Shown here piece after piece: positions 17,629 to 25,916 of a stretch of 64,000 nucleotides of DNA (position 1 is the stretch's first letter; the number at the start of each line of letters is the position of its first letter). The translations under genes and the position numbers were made by a program. The notes under the pieces were generated by a model. It was given only the letters and a program-made list of their open reading frames with translations, had not been told where the DNA came from and ran no database searches. The stretch lies in the NCBI RefSeq assembly GCF_014650875.1, contig NZ_BMVU01000009.1, positions 114,830-178,829 on the forward strand. The letters run 5' to 3'. Source of the stretch: Streptomyces minutiscleroticus (GTDB taxonomy: Bacteria; Actinomycetota; Actinomycetes; Streptomycetales; Streptomycetaceae).

Positions 17629-18149
17629 CGGCGGCCGGCCGCGCGGAGGTCCCCGTGCCGATCCGCCGCGTCGACCCGGACGTGCCCCTGCCCGCGTACG
17701 CGCACCCGGGCGACGCCGGAGCGGACCTGCGCACCACCGAGGCGTGCGACCTCGCACCCGGCGAACGGGCCGTTCTGCCCACCGGGGTGTCCATCGCCCT
17801 CCCCGAGGGGTACGCGGCCTTCGTGCACCCGAGGTCGGGGCTCGCCGCCCGCTGCGGTGTCGCCCTCGTGAATGCCCCGGGGACGGTTGATGCCGGGTAC
17901 CGTGGGGAGATCAAGGTGATCGTGGTGAATCTCGACCCGCGCGAGTCCGTGCGGTTCGAGCGCTTCGACCGGATTGCCCAACTGGTCGTCCAGCAGGTCG
18001 AGAAGGTGCGCTTCCAGGAGGTGGCGGAGCTTCCCGACTCGGCGCGGGCCGAGGGGGGCTTCGGGTCCACCGGCGGTCATGCCGCCGTGGGCGGCCGCGA
18101 GGGTGGGAATCGATACGCTTCGGTCGTATCCGACCGGGAAGGACAGTGA
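17625..18149 (+). CDS. dut: deoxyuridine 5'-triphosphate nucleotidohydrolase (dUTPase)
   Basis: A 174-residue trimeric-type dUTPase hydrolysing dUTP to dUMP and PPi. All five motifs are seen in order: GDAGADLR, HPRSGLAAR, GTVDAGYRGEI, RFDRIAQLVV and RAEGGFGSTGG. About 18 extra residues follow motif V. GTG 17625 overlaps the thioesterase stop by four bases. Confidence 0.96.
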   Translation: MTAAGRAEVPVPIRRVDPDVPLPAYAHPGDAGADLRTTEACDLAPGERAVLPTGVSIALPEGYAAFVHPRSGLAARCGVALVNAPGTVDAGYRGEIKVIVVNLDPRESVRFERFDRIAQLVVQQVEKVRFQEVAELPDSARAEGGFGSTGGHAAVGGREGGNRYASVVSDREGQ

Positions 18150-18150
18150 C

Positions 18151-18909
18151 GTGTTCGGACGTCGCAAGAAGGGCAGTGCCGCCGAGGACGCGGCGGGCGA
18201 GGCCGAGCAGGTCGTCGACGGAGTCGACACTGAGGCGGACGAGACGGAGCGGGAGCGGGTGCGGCTGGAGCCGGAGCCGCGTCCCGACGGTCCCTGGGAC
18301 AGCTCCGAGGTCCGCGACCCCGCCGAGGGCCGGGTGAACCTGGGCGGTCTGTACGTCCCCGGGGTCGAGGGCATGGAGCTGCGCGTCGAGGTCGCGGGCG
18401 ACGCGATCGTCGCCGCCACCGTGGTGCTGCGGGACAGCGCCATCCAGCTGCAGGCGTTCGCCGCCCCCAAGCGCGAGGGCATCTGGGGCGAGGTCCGCGA
18501 GGAGATCGCCACCGGCATCACCCGGCAGGGCGGCGTCATCGACGAGGTCGAGGGTCCGCTGGGCTGGGAGCTGCGGGCGCAGGTGCCGGTGCAGCTGCCG
18601 GACGGCACGGGCGGCTTCCAGGTCGTCCGGTTCGTCGGCGTGGACGGTCCCCGCTGGTTCCTGCGCGGTGTGATCTCCGGCCAGGGCGCGGTGCAGCCGC
18701 AGGCCGCCGGGCTGCTGGAGCAGATCTTCCGCGACACCGTCGTGGTCCGCGGCGAGGGCCCGATGGCGCCCCGCGACCCGATCGTCCTGAAGCTTCCCGA
18801 CGACGCCCAGATGGTTGCCGAGGGCGCCCAGCAGGAGCAGGGCGGGTCCCGCTTCGCCGGCGGCATGGGCCAGCTGCAGCGGGGCCCGGAGATCACCGAG
18901 GTCCGCTGA
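18151..18909 (+). CDS. DUF3710 family protein
   Basis: A 252-residue protein beginning FGRRKKGSAAEDAAGEAE. An acidic disordered N-terminus of about 60 residues is followed by a compact beta-rich domain (RVNLGGLYVPGVEGMELRVE, later FVGVDGPRWFLRGVISG). This is the DUF3710 family, typically next to dut in actinobacteria; function unknown. Starts one base after the dut stop; the operon ends at the hairpin 19062-19091. Confidence 0.87.
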   Translation: MFGRRKKGSAAEDAAGEAEQVVDGVDTEADETERERVRLEPEPRPDGPWDSSEVRDPAEGRVNLGGLYVPGVEGMELRVEVAGDAIVAATVVLRDSAIQLQAFAAPKREGIWGEVREEIATGITRQGGVIDEVEGPLGWELRAQVPVQLPDGTGGFQVVRFVGVDGPRWFLRGVISGQGAVQPQAAGLLEQIFRDTVVVRGEGPMAPRDPIVLKLPDDAQMVAEGAQQEQGGSRFAGGMGQLQRGPEITEVR

Positions 18910-19061
18910 CGCACGGCGCGCGGCGCGGCGTACGGAGCCGCGCGCGGCGGTCCGGCCGTCCGGCCGGGCACCCGGCGCGGTGCCGTCGTCCGGAGCCCGG
19001 CGAGGCACCGGCCTCCGGTGCCGGGCACCGGCAACGGCAGCGGCACAGGTACGCGGTCAAG

Positions 19062-19093
19062 AGGGCCGCACCCTTCCCAGGGTGCGGCCCTTT
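19062..19093 (+). terminator. rho-independent-type terminator after dut operon
   Basis: A 12-bp perfect stem (19062-19073 with 19080-19091), 6-base loop, followed by TTTC. Confidence 0.8.
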
Positions 19094-19235
19094 CGCTTGC
19101 TCGCGTTCTCGTACGTGAACAGCGGTCGGGGGTGCCCGAAAGACCCCGTAGGGAAACCGTCGGCGAGAACCCTTGACGGGCAACTGGTCTGTACCTATGG
19201 TCACCGACCACCGCGCGCGTTCAGCTCTCAGAGCT

Positions 19236-19956
19236 TCGTTGCCGAAGGCCGCCGAGATCATCAAGTACACGTACACCGGCGGCTGGCCGGACTCCGGGCG
19301 CTTCGCGGCCATGCTGCGCGACGTCTACCTGCCCGAGATCATCAACGGCTCGAACTCCAACGGGAACCGGGAGCTGTCGATGATGGAGGCCGCCGTCGGC
19401 ATCGCGGTCTTCCTGGCGGACCGGGCCTCGTACGACAAGGCCATGGCGAAGTTCCGCACCCGTACGGCCGCCTACGTCTACCTGGCCTCCGACGGCGCCC
19501 TGCCCAAGACCGTGCCGAGCCAGAACCTCGACACCAAGGACAAGATCGTCAAGTACTGGCAGGGACAGTCCACCTTCGTGACCGGGCTGACCCAGGAGAC
19601 CTGCCGCGACCTCACGCACACCGGCTACGGCATCTCCGCCATCGCGCACGTCGCCGAGACCAGCCGCATCCAGGGGCAGGACCTGTACGGCACGGACGTC
19701 GGCGAGCGGCTGCGGCAGGCGCTCGGCTTCCAGTCCCGCTACCGAACTCGGCGAGGCGCCGCCGAGCCGGCTGTGCGGCGGCTCGCTCCATCCGGGGCTC
19801 GGGCCCGTCACCGAGGTCGGGTACAACGCCCTGCGCAACCGGCTCGGGATCGCGATGACCAACACCGAGAAGCTGACCCTGCGCAACCGCCCGGCCGGCA
19901 GCAACAACCTCTTCGTGGCCTGGGAGACGCTGACGCACGGGGACAACCCGAACTGA
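19236..19956 (+). pseudogene. alginate-lyase-type polysaccharide lyase, truncated and frameshifted
   Basis: The frame from about 19236 gives PKAAEIIKYTYTGGWPDSGRF, a NGSNSNGNRELSM segment, ETCRDLTHTGYGISAIAHVAE (catalytic His region) and GQDLYGTDVGERLRQALGF. This is the C-terminal half of a secreted alginate-lyase-like (alpha/alpha toroid) enzyme. About 130 or more N-terminal residues and the signal peptide are missing. Near 19740 the match jumps by one frame and continues in ELGEAPPSRLCGGSLHPGL to WETLTHGDNPN, stopping at 19954-19956. It has both an N-terminal deletion and a frameshift, so it is a pseudogene. Confidence 0.8.
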
Positions 19957-20033
19957 GGCGCGCCGCCGGACGCCGGCCCTCCCGGCGGCGCCCGGTCCGC
20001 CGCCGCGGGCCCGCCGCGGGCGCGGGCTCCGCG

Positions 20034-20092
20034 GCGGTCCGGGGCGGGGCCGTGGCGGTCCGGGGCGGGGCCGTGGCGGTCCGGGGCGGGTT
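20034..20092 (+). repeat. 21-base tandem repeat, about 2.8 copies
   Basis: Unit CGGTCCGGGGCGGGGCCGTGG, in the 229-base spacer between the lyase pseudogene and the OB-fold gene. Confidence 0.8.
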
Positions 20093-20185
20093 CCGGCCGG
20101 GGTTCGGACGGGAAGGAGAGCAGGAGACGGCGGAGACGAGCACGTCTGTTCCTCGGGCTCCACGGGACCCCGGTACGCTTCAGAC

Positions 20186-20584
20186 ATGAGTGCTTCTCCT
20201 CGTTCCGACAAGCCGGCGGGCCGGTTCCGGCGCATGCTCGACCGGCTCTCCTCGTCGCAGGAGGACCTGGAGTCCGAGGAACTGCGCGAGGACGCCGAGA
20301 CCGCCGGGTGCACTCGCATCGGTGACTGTCAGGACCGTCAGATCGTTACGGTTACTGGTACCTTGCGCACGGTCACCCTGCGTCCGAGGGCCGGCGTCCC
20401 GGCCCTGGAGGCCGAGCTGTTCGACGGCTCGGCCGCCCTGGACGTGGTGTGGCTGGGCAGGCGCTCGATCGTCGGGATAGAGCCCGGGCGCAAGCTGATC
20501 GCGTCGGGCCGGGTCTCGATGAGCCGGGGCCGCCGCGTGCTGTTCAACCCGAAGTACGAACTACGACCCCTCGGACGGGAGTAG
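20186..20584 (+). CDS. OB-fold nucleic-acid-binding domain protein
   Basis: A 132-residue protein. A helical N-terminus (RRMLDRLSSSQEDLESEELR) precedes an OB-fold of the RecG/tRNA-anticodon type (VTVTGTLRTVTLRPRAGVPA, then LEAELFDGSAALDVVWLGR, then GRKLIASGRVSMSRG). Likely binds single-stranded nucleic acid; partner unknown. TACGCT (20174-20179) lies 6 bases before ATG, a leaderless-type promoter. The DUF3159 gene follows 3 bases after the stop. Confidence 0.85.
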   Translation: MSASPRSDKPAGRFRRMLDRLSSSQEDLESEELREDAETAGCTRIGDCQDRQIVTVTGTLRTVTLRPRAGVPALEAELFDGSAALDVVWLGRRSIVGIEPGRKLIASGRVSMSRGRRVLFNPKYELRPLGRE

Positions 20585-20587
20585 CCG

Positions 20588-21367
20588 GTGACGTCGCTCG
20601 ACAAGCCGACCGAAGACACCCAGCACGATTCGCGGGCGGTGACCGAGGCCGCGCTCTTCGAGGCGTTCGGCGGCGTCCGGGGCATGGTCGAGACCGTGGT
20701 CCCGGGCCTCCTCTTCGTCACGATCTACACGGTCAACAAGGACCTGCACATCTCGGCGATCGCGGCCCTCGCGGTCTCCCTGCTGCTCGTCGTGGTCCGC
20801 CTGGCCATGAGGGACACCGTCAAGCACGCCTTCAGCGGCGTCTTCGGCGTCGCCTTCGGCGTGGTCTTCGCGATGATGACCGGCAACGCGAAGGACTTCT
20901 ACCTGCCGGGCATGCTCTACACGCTCGGCCTGGCCCTCGCCTACATCATCACGACCCTCGCGGGCGTCCCGCTGATCGGCCTGATCCTCGGGCCGGTCTT
21001 CAAGGAGAACCTCTCCTGGCGCACCCGCAACCCCGGCCGCAAGGCCGCGTACGCGAAGGCGAGCTGGGCCTGGGGCCTGATCCTGCTCGCCAAGTGCGCC
21101 ATCCTCTTCCCGCTGTACTGGTGGGCCGACACCACCCAGCTCGGCTGGGTCCTGGTCGCGCTGAAGATTCCGCCGTTCCTGCTCGCCGTCTGGCTGACCT
21201 GGGTCTTCCTGGCGAAGGCGCCCGCGCCGATCGACGTGTTCGCGGAGATGGAGGCCGAGGAGCGGGCGGAGAAGGAGCGCAAGGCGGCGGCCGCCGCGGA
21301 GACCTCCGGCACCGCGCCGGCCACCGGCACGGACACGGCACCGGGACGGCACCGCCGGGAGGCGTGA
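20588..21367 (+). CDS. DUF3159 family membrane protein
   Basis: A 259-residue protein with about six membrane segments between residues 35 and 215 (for example VETVVPGLLFVTIYTVN and IAALAVSLLLVVVRLAM) and a charged Ala/Glu-rich cytoplasmic tail. The opening AFGGVRGMVETVVPGL is characteristic of DUF3159. Function unknown. In an operon with the OB-fold gene. The last codons (TAPGRHRREA) lie inside an 80-base tandem duplication. Confidence 0.85.
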   Translation: MTSLDKPTEDTQHDSRAVTEAALFEAFGGVRGMVETVVPGLLFVTIYTVNKDLHISAIAALAVSLLLVVVRLAMRDTVKHAFSGVFGVAFGVVFAMMTGNAKDFYLPGMLYTLGLALAYIITTLAGVPLIGLILGPVFKENLSWRTRNPGRKAAYAKASWAWGLILLAKCAILFPLYWWADTTQLGWVLVALKIPPFLLAVWLTWVFLAKAPAPIDVFAEMEAEERAEKERKAAAAAETSGTAPATGTDTAPGRHRREA

Positions 21368-21495
21368 GCCCCGGAGCGGGCCGCCCGAGGGCTTGCAGGA
21401 CCTCCGGCCGGGGCCCGGCACCGGGACGGCACCGCCGGGAGGCGTGGGTCCAGGGGCGGGCCGCCCGCGGGCCTGCAGGACCTCCGGCCCGCGGG
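21336..21495 (+). repeat. 80-base tandem duplication at the 3' end of the DUF3159 gene
   Basis: CCGGGACGGCACCGCCGGGA recurs at 21341 and 21421, and the following bases match with few changes through GCAGGACCTCCGGCC in both copies. Copy 1 includes the stop codon; copy 2 is downstream. The rest of the 434-base spacer 21368-21801 holds no gene. Confidence 0.85.
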
Positions 21496-21734
21496 CCCGG
21501 CACACCGACCGTCGACCGGGGAAACGGCGGTCATGCCAACCGGCCGCCGGCCAGGCCGCGGCGCGGCCGACCATCGCAGGCGACCGCGAGGGGGTGCCGG
21601 CCCCCGTCGGCGCACGGCACCGGCGGTTCCGGTGACGGTGACGCCGGCGGACGGGACGGCACCGGAAGAGCCCCGGCGGCAGAGCCGCCCGTACGCGGGG
21701 CGGAACCGTCCGCGGACATGGGGAAGCCGTCCGC

Positions 21735-21788
21735 GGAAGCGGGGGTGGGGCACCTGGAGGACTCTCCCGGCGCCCCACCCCCGCTTCC
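21735..21788. terminator. terminator hairpin between convergent DUF3159 and trkA-type genes
   Basis: Perfect 17-bp stem (21735-21751 with 21772-21788) and a 20-base loop, just beyond the stop of the minus-strand TrkA gene. Confidence 0.75.
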
Positions 21789-21801
21789 CTCCCGGGACGG
21801 G

Positions 21802-22479
21802 CTAGCGCTGGGCGTCCTCGCGGCGGACCGACAGCAGGTCCTCCAGCTGCTCCTCGCGGGCCTGGGCGGCCACGAAGAGGAGCTCGTCGCCGGCCTCCAG
21901 CGAGTCCTCCTGGCTCGGGGTCAGCACGCGCGTCCCGCGGATGATCGTGACCAGCGAGGTGTCCTCGGGCCACTCCACGTCGCCGACCTGCGTGCCCGCC
22001 AGGGCCGACTCCTCCGGCAGCGTCAGCTCGACCAGGTTGGCGTCGCCGTGGCTGAAGCGCAGCAGCCGGACGAGGTCGCCGACGCTGACCGCCTCCTCGA
22101 CGAGCGCGGACATCAGGCGCGGCGTCGAGACGGCGACGTCCACGCCCCACGCCTCGTTGAAGAGCCATTCGTTCTTGGGGTTGTTGACGCGGGCGACGAC
22201 CCGCGGCACCCCGTACTCGGTCTTCGCCAGCAGCGAGACGACCAGGTTGACCTTGTCGTCGCCGGTGGCCGCGATGACCACGTTGCAGCGCTGCAGCGCC
22301 GCCTCGTCCAGGGAGGTGATCTCGCAGGCGTCGGCGAGCAGCCACTCCGCCTGCGGGACGCGCTCGACCGAGATGGCGGTCGGCGCCTTGTCGATCAGCA
22401 GGACCTCGTGCCCGTTCTCCAGCAGCTCGCCCGCGATCGAGCGGCCCACGGCGCCGGCGCCGGCAATGGCGACCCTCAT
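21802..22479 (-). CDS. TrkA family potassium uptake regulator (second of pair)
   Basis: A 225-residue protein: RCK_N Rossmann domain (MRVAIAGAGAVGRSIAGELL, dinucleotide motif GAGAVG, residues 7-12) to about 135, then an RCK_C domain (ESALAGTQVGDVEWPED, VTIIRG). Such proteins bind NAD(H)/ATP and sometimes c-di-AMP and gate K+ transport at the membrane. ATG 22479 overlaps the stop of the upstream TrkA gene by one base; the pair is one transcript. Confidence 0.9.
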   Translation of the reverse strand: MRVAIAGAGAVGRSIAGELLENGHEVLLIDKAPTAISVERVPQAEWLLADACEITSLDEAALQRCNVVIAATGDDKVNLVVSLLAKTEYGVPRVVARVNNPKNEWLFNEAWGVDVAVSTPRLMSALVEEAVSVGDLVRLLRFSHGDANLVELTLPEESALAGTQVGDVEWPEDTSLVTIIRGTRVLTPSQEDSLEAGDELLFVAAQAREEQLEDLLSVRREDAQR

Positions 22480-23150
22480 CAGTGACCGCCCTCCCCTTCG
22501 GGACCCTCGGCGAAGGCCGCCTCGACCTTCTCGACGTCGTCGGTGCGCATCATCACGTGCACCAGGTCGCCCTCCTGCAGAACCGTCTGCGAGGTCGGCA
22601 GCATCGCCTCGCCGAGCCGGGTGAGGAAGGCCACGCGCACGCCCGTCTCCTCCTGCATCCGGCTGATCTTGTGACCGACCCAGGCGGGGGACGCGTACAC
22701 CTCGGCGAGCTGGACGCCGCCGGTGGGGTCGCGCCACAGCGGCTCGGCCCCCGAGGGGAGCAGCCGCCGCAGCATCTGGTCGGCGGTCCAGCGGACCGTG
22801 GCGACCGTCGGGATGCCCAGGCGCTGGTAGACCTCGGCGCGGCGCGGGTCGTAGATCCGGGCCGCGACGTTCTCGATGCCGAACATCTCGCGGGCCACCC
22901 GGGCGGCGATGATGTTGGAGTTGTCGCCGCTGGAGACGGCGGCGAAGGCGCCCGCCTCCTCGATGCCCGCCTCGCGCAGGGTGTCCTGGTCGAAGCCGAC
23001 CCCGGTGACACGACGGCCGCCGAACCCGGAGCCCAGTCGTCGGAAGGCGGTGGGGTCCTGGTCGACCACGGCGACCGTGTGCCCCTGTTGCTCCAGGGTC
23101 TGGGCGAGGGCGGAACCCACCCTTCCGCAGCCCATGATGACGATGTGCAC
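22479..23150 (-). CDS. TrkA family potassium uptake regulator (first of pair)
   Basis: A 223-residue RCK protein, HIVIMGCGRVGSALAQTLEQ with GCGRVG nucleotide loop, then an RCK_C domain with VRVAFLTRLGEAMLP. GTG 23150 is preceded by AAGGA at ideal distance; an in-frame ATG at 23177 lacks a ribosome site. Divergent, across about 450 bases, from a KimA-like permease, which is the probable transporter it controls (inference from context). Confidence 0.88.
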   Translation of the reverse strand: MHIVIMGCGRVGSALAQTLEQQGHTVAVVDQDPTAFRRLGSGFGGRRVTGVGFDQDTLREAGIEEAGAFAAVSSGDNSNIIAARVAREMFGIENVAARIYDPRRAEVYQRLGIPTVATVRWTADQMLRRLLPSGAEPLWRDPTGGVQLAEVYASPAWVGHKISRMQEETGVRVAFLTRLGEAMLPTSQTVLQEGDLVHVMMRTDDVEKVEAAFAEGPEGEGGH

Positions 23151-23337
23151 GACCGTCCTTCCGGTGTCAATAGTCACTGCTCAGGCTAAACAGGGTCTCA
23201 GACCGTCGCCCAAGCTACACACGCACGGTCCGCGGAGGGCACCCCCGTGCACGGGACCGCGGCTCTCCGCGGGCCGGCCCGCGGACCGGCGCGCCCTCGC
23301 GGGCGCGGACGCGCCGCGCCGGCGAGAGCGTACGCGA

Positions 23338-23436
23338 TCAGCGGCGGCCGATGCTGCGGACGCTGATCAGGGTGAGGACGCCCAGGCCGAGGAGTGCCGC
23401 GGCGGCGCCGATGAGTTCCGCGGTCGCGTCCAGCAT
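23338..23436 (-). CDS. putative 32-aa single-span membrane peptide
   Basis: MLDATAELIGAAAALLGLG followed by VLTLISVRSIGRR: one hydrophobic helix with a basic C-terminal end. GGAG lies 5 bases before the ATG. It sits in the spacer between the trkA pair and the permease. Too short to be sure; no family recognised. Confidence 0.45.
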   Translation of the reverse strand: MLDATAELIGAAAALLGLGVLTLISVRSIGRR

Positions 23437-23596
23437 GAGAGCTCCGGTGGGGGTGCGGGGAAGGGGTTTTGTCATATAGGCACGCGACCGCCATGTGAGA
23501 CGGCTTCCGCGACGGGGGGCCCCGCTTTTTCACTCGGGAGGCAGATGCCGGGTGGCGGGTGGGCGGCCCCCCGTTCGAACGCTTACGATCCTCTGC

Positions 23597-25642
23597 GTGT
23601 CCAAACTGACCGACGTGCCCAAACGGATCCTGATCGGGCGCGCACTGCGCAGTGACCGGCTGGGCGAGACGCTCCTGCCGAAGCGCATCGCTCTACCTGT
23701 CTTCGCCTCCGACCCCCTCTCCTCCGTGGCGTACGCGCCGGGGGAGGTGCTGCTGGTCCTCTCCATCGCGGGGGTGTCGGCGTACCACTTCAGCCCCTGG
23801 ATCGCGCTCGCGGTCGTGGTGCTGATGTTCACCGTCGTGGCCTCCTACCGGCAGAACGTCCACGCCTACCCCAGCGGCGGCGGCGACTACGAGGTGGCGA
23901 ACACCAACCTCGGGCCCAAGGCGGGCCTGACCGTCGCCAGCGCGCTGCTCGTCGACTACGTCCTGACCGTCGCCGTCTCGATCTCCTCCGGCATCGAGAA
24001 CCTCGGCTCGGCCGTCCCCTTCGTCGTCGAGCACAAGGTCTTCTGCGCGTCCGCCGTCATCGTGCTGCTGACCCTGATGAACCTGCGCGGGGTCAGGGAG
24101 TCCGGCAAGCTCTTCGCGATCCCGACGTACGTCTTCGTGGCGGGCGTCTTCCTCATGATCGTCTGGGGCGCGTTCCGCGGCCTCGTCCTGGGCGACACCA
24201 TGCGGGCGCCGACCGCCGACCTGGAGATCAATCCCGAGCACCAGGGGCTCGCCGGGTTCGCCCTGGTCTTCCTGCTGCTGCGTGCCTTCTCCTCCGGCTG
24301 CGCGGCGCTCACCGGCGTCGAGGCGATCAGCAACGGCGTCCCGGCCTTCCGCAAGCCCAAGTCGAGGAACGCCGCGACCACGCTGTCGATGATGGGCCTG
24401 CTGGCCGTCACCATGTTCTGCGGCATCATCTTCCTGGCCACCGCGACCAAGGTCCGCATGGCCGAGAACCCGGCCGCAGACCTGGTCCGCGACGGCGTCG
24501 CGGTCGGCTCCGACTACGTCCAGAACCCGGTGATCTCCCAGGTCGCCGCGGCCGTCTTCGGCGAGGGCACCTTCCCGTTCGTCGTGCTGGCCGCCGCCAC
24601 CGCGCTCGTGCTGTTCCTGGCCGCGAACACCGCGTACAACGGCTTCCCGCTGCTCGGCTCGATCCTCGCGCAGGACCGCTACCTGCCGCGCCAGCTGCAC
24701 ACCCGCGGCGACCGGCTGGCCTTCTCCAACGGCATCGTGCTCCTCGCCGGCGCCGCCATGCTGCTCGTCATCATCTACGGCGCCGACTCCACGCGGCTGA
24801 TCCAGCTCTACATCGTGGGCGTCTTCGTCTCCTTCACCCTCAGCCAGACCGGCATGGTCCGGCACTGGAACCGCCACCTCGCCACCGAGAAGGACCCCGC
24901 CAGGCGCCGCCACATGGTGCGCTCCCGGGCGATCAACGCCTTCGGCGCCTTCTTCACCGGCCTGGTCCTCGTCGTCGTCCTGCTCACCAAGTTCACGCAC
25001 GGCGCCTGGGTCGCCCTGCTCGGCATGGTGATCTTCTACGCGACGATGACCGCGATCCGCCGCCACTACGACCGGGTCGCCGAGGAGATCGCAGCCCCCG
25101 CCGAGCCGACCGACGACAGCCTGCGCCCCTCGCGCGTCCACTCCGTCGTCCTCGTCTCCAAGCTGCACCGGCCCACGCTGCGCGCCCTCGCGTACGCCAA
25201 GCTGATGCGCTCCGACAGCCTGGAGGCGCTCAGCGTCAACGTCGACCCGGCCGAGACCAAGGCCCTCCAGGAGGAGTGGCAGCGCCGGGGTATCGCCGTG
25301 CCGCTGAAGGTCCTCGACTCGCCCTACCGCGAGATCACCCGGCCCATCGTCGAGTACGTCAAGAGCCTGCGCCGGGAGTCGCCGCGCGACGTCGTCTCGG
25401 TGATCATCCCCGAGTACGTCGTCGGCCACTGGTACGAGCACCTGCTCCACAACCAGAGCGCGCTGCGGCTGAAGGGCCGGCTCCTGTTCAGCCCGGGCGT
25501 GATGGTGACCTCCGTCCCGTACCAGCTGGAGTCCTCCGAGGTGGCCCGCAAGCGGGCCCGCAGGCGGCAGGAGTGGAGCGCCCCCGGCGCGGTCCGGCGC
25601 GGTCCCGCGGAGCACGCGCGCAAGGGCGGCGGCGAGGGCTGA
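23597..25642 (+). CDS. APC superfamily permease, probable KimA-type potassium importer
   Basis: A 681-residue membrane protein with about 12 hydrophobic segments (residues about 30-500) and a cytoplasmic C-terminal domain of about 170 residues (RVHSVVLVSKLHRPTLRALA, ending PGVMVTSVPYQLES). The N-terminal ALPVFASDPLSSVAYAPGE is the signature of the large APC permeases related to Bacillus KimA, a K+/H+ symporter. TrkA-type genes next door favour K+ over amino acids. TACGAT is 7 bases before GTG 23597, a leaderless-type promoter. Confidence 0.82.
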   Translation: MSKLTDVPKRILIGRALRSDRLGETLLPKRIALPVFASDPLSSVAYAPGEVLLVLSIAGVSAYHFSPWIALAVVVLMFTVVASYRQNVHAYPSGGGDYEVANTNLGPKAGLTVASALLVDYVLTVAVSISSGIENLGSAVPFVVEHKVFCASAVIVLLTLMNLRGVRESGKLFAIPTYVFVAGVFLMIVWGAFRGLVLGDTMRAPTADLEINPEHQGLAGFALVFLLLRAFSSGCAALTGVEAISNGVPAFRKPKSRNAATTLSMMGLLAVTMFCGIIFLATATKVRMAENPAADLVRDGVAVGSDYVQNPVISQVAAAVFGEGTFPFVVLAAATALVLFLAANTAYNGFPLLGSILAQDRYLPRQLHTRGDRLAFSNGIVLLAGAAMLLVIIYGADSTRLIQLYIVGVFVSFTLSQTGMVRHWNRHLATEKDPARRRHMVRSRAINAFGAFFTGLVLVVVLLTKFTHGAWVALLGMVIFYATMTAIRRHYDRVAEEIAAPAEPTDDSLRPSRVHSVVLVSKLHRPTLRALAYAKLMRSDSLEALSVNVDPAETKALQEEWQRRGIAVPLKVLDSPYREITRPIVEYVKSLRRESPRDVVSVIIPEYVVGHWYEHLLHNQSALRLKGRLLFSPGVMVTSVPYQLESSEVARKRARRRQEWSAPGAVRRGPAEHARKGGGEG

Positions 25643-25655
25643 GACGGGCCCGGGC

Positions 25656-25735
25656 ACCCGGGTCCGCGGACTCCGGGGGAGCCCGGGTCCGCGGGGCCGG
25701 GGGAGCCCGGTTCCGCGGGTCCAGGAGAGCCCCGG
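25656..25735 (+). repeat. degenerate 24-26-base tandem repeat, about 3 copies
   Basis: Repeated CCCGGGTCCGCGG...GGGGGAG units just after the permease gene, in the spacer before the RNA methyltransferase gene. TAGACT (25770-25775) downstream of it may be the -10 of that gene. Confidence 0.7.
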
Positions 25736-25916
25736 GCCGCTCGTGGCGCCGGTCCGCCCGGCGCCGACGTAGACTGGTGGGCTGTTGTCCGGACGCGGTC
25801 ACCGTCGCCAGACGGTCGGACCCGCGTCCCGGACGTCCCCCGGCACCCGCTTCCGCCGCCGCGGTCGCGCCGTGCCGCCCTTCCGTCCTTCTCGTCGTCT
25901 TGGGAGTTTCCCCGCC

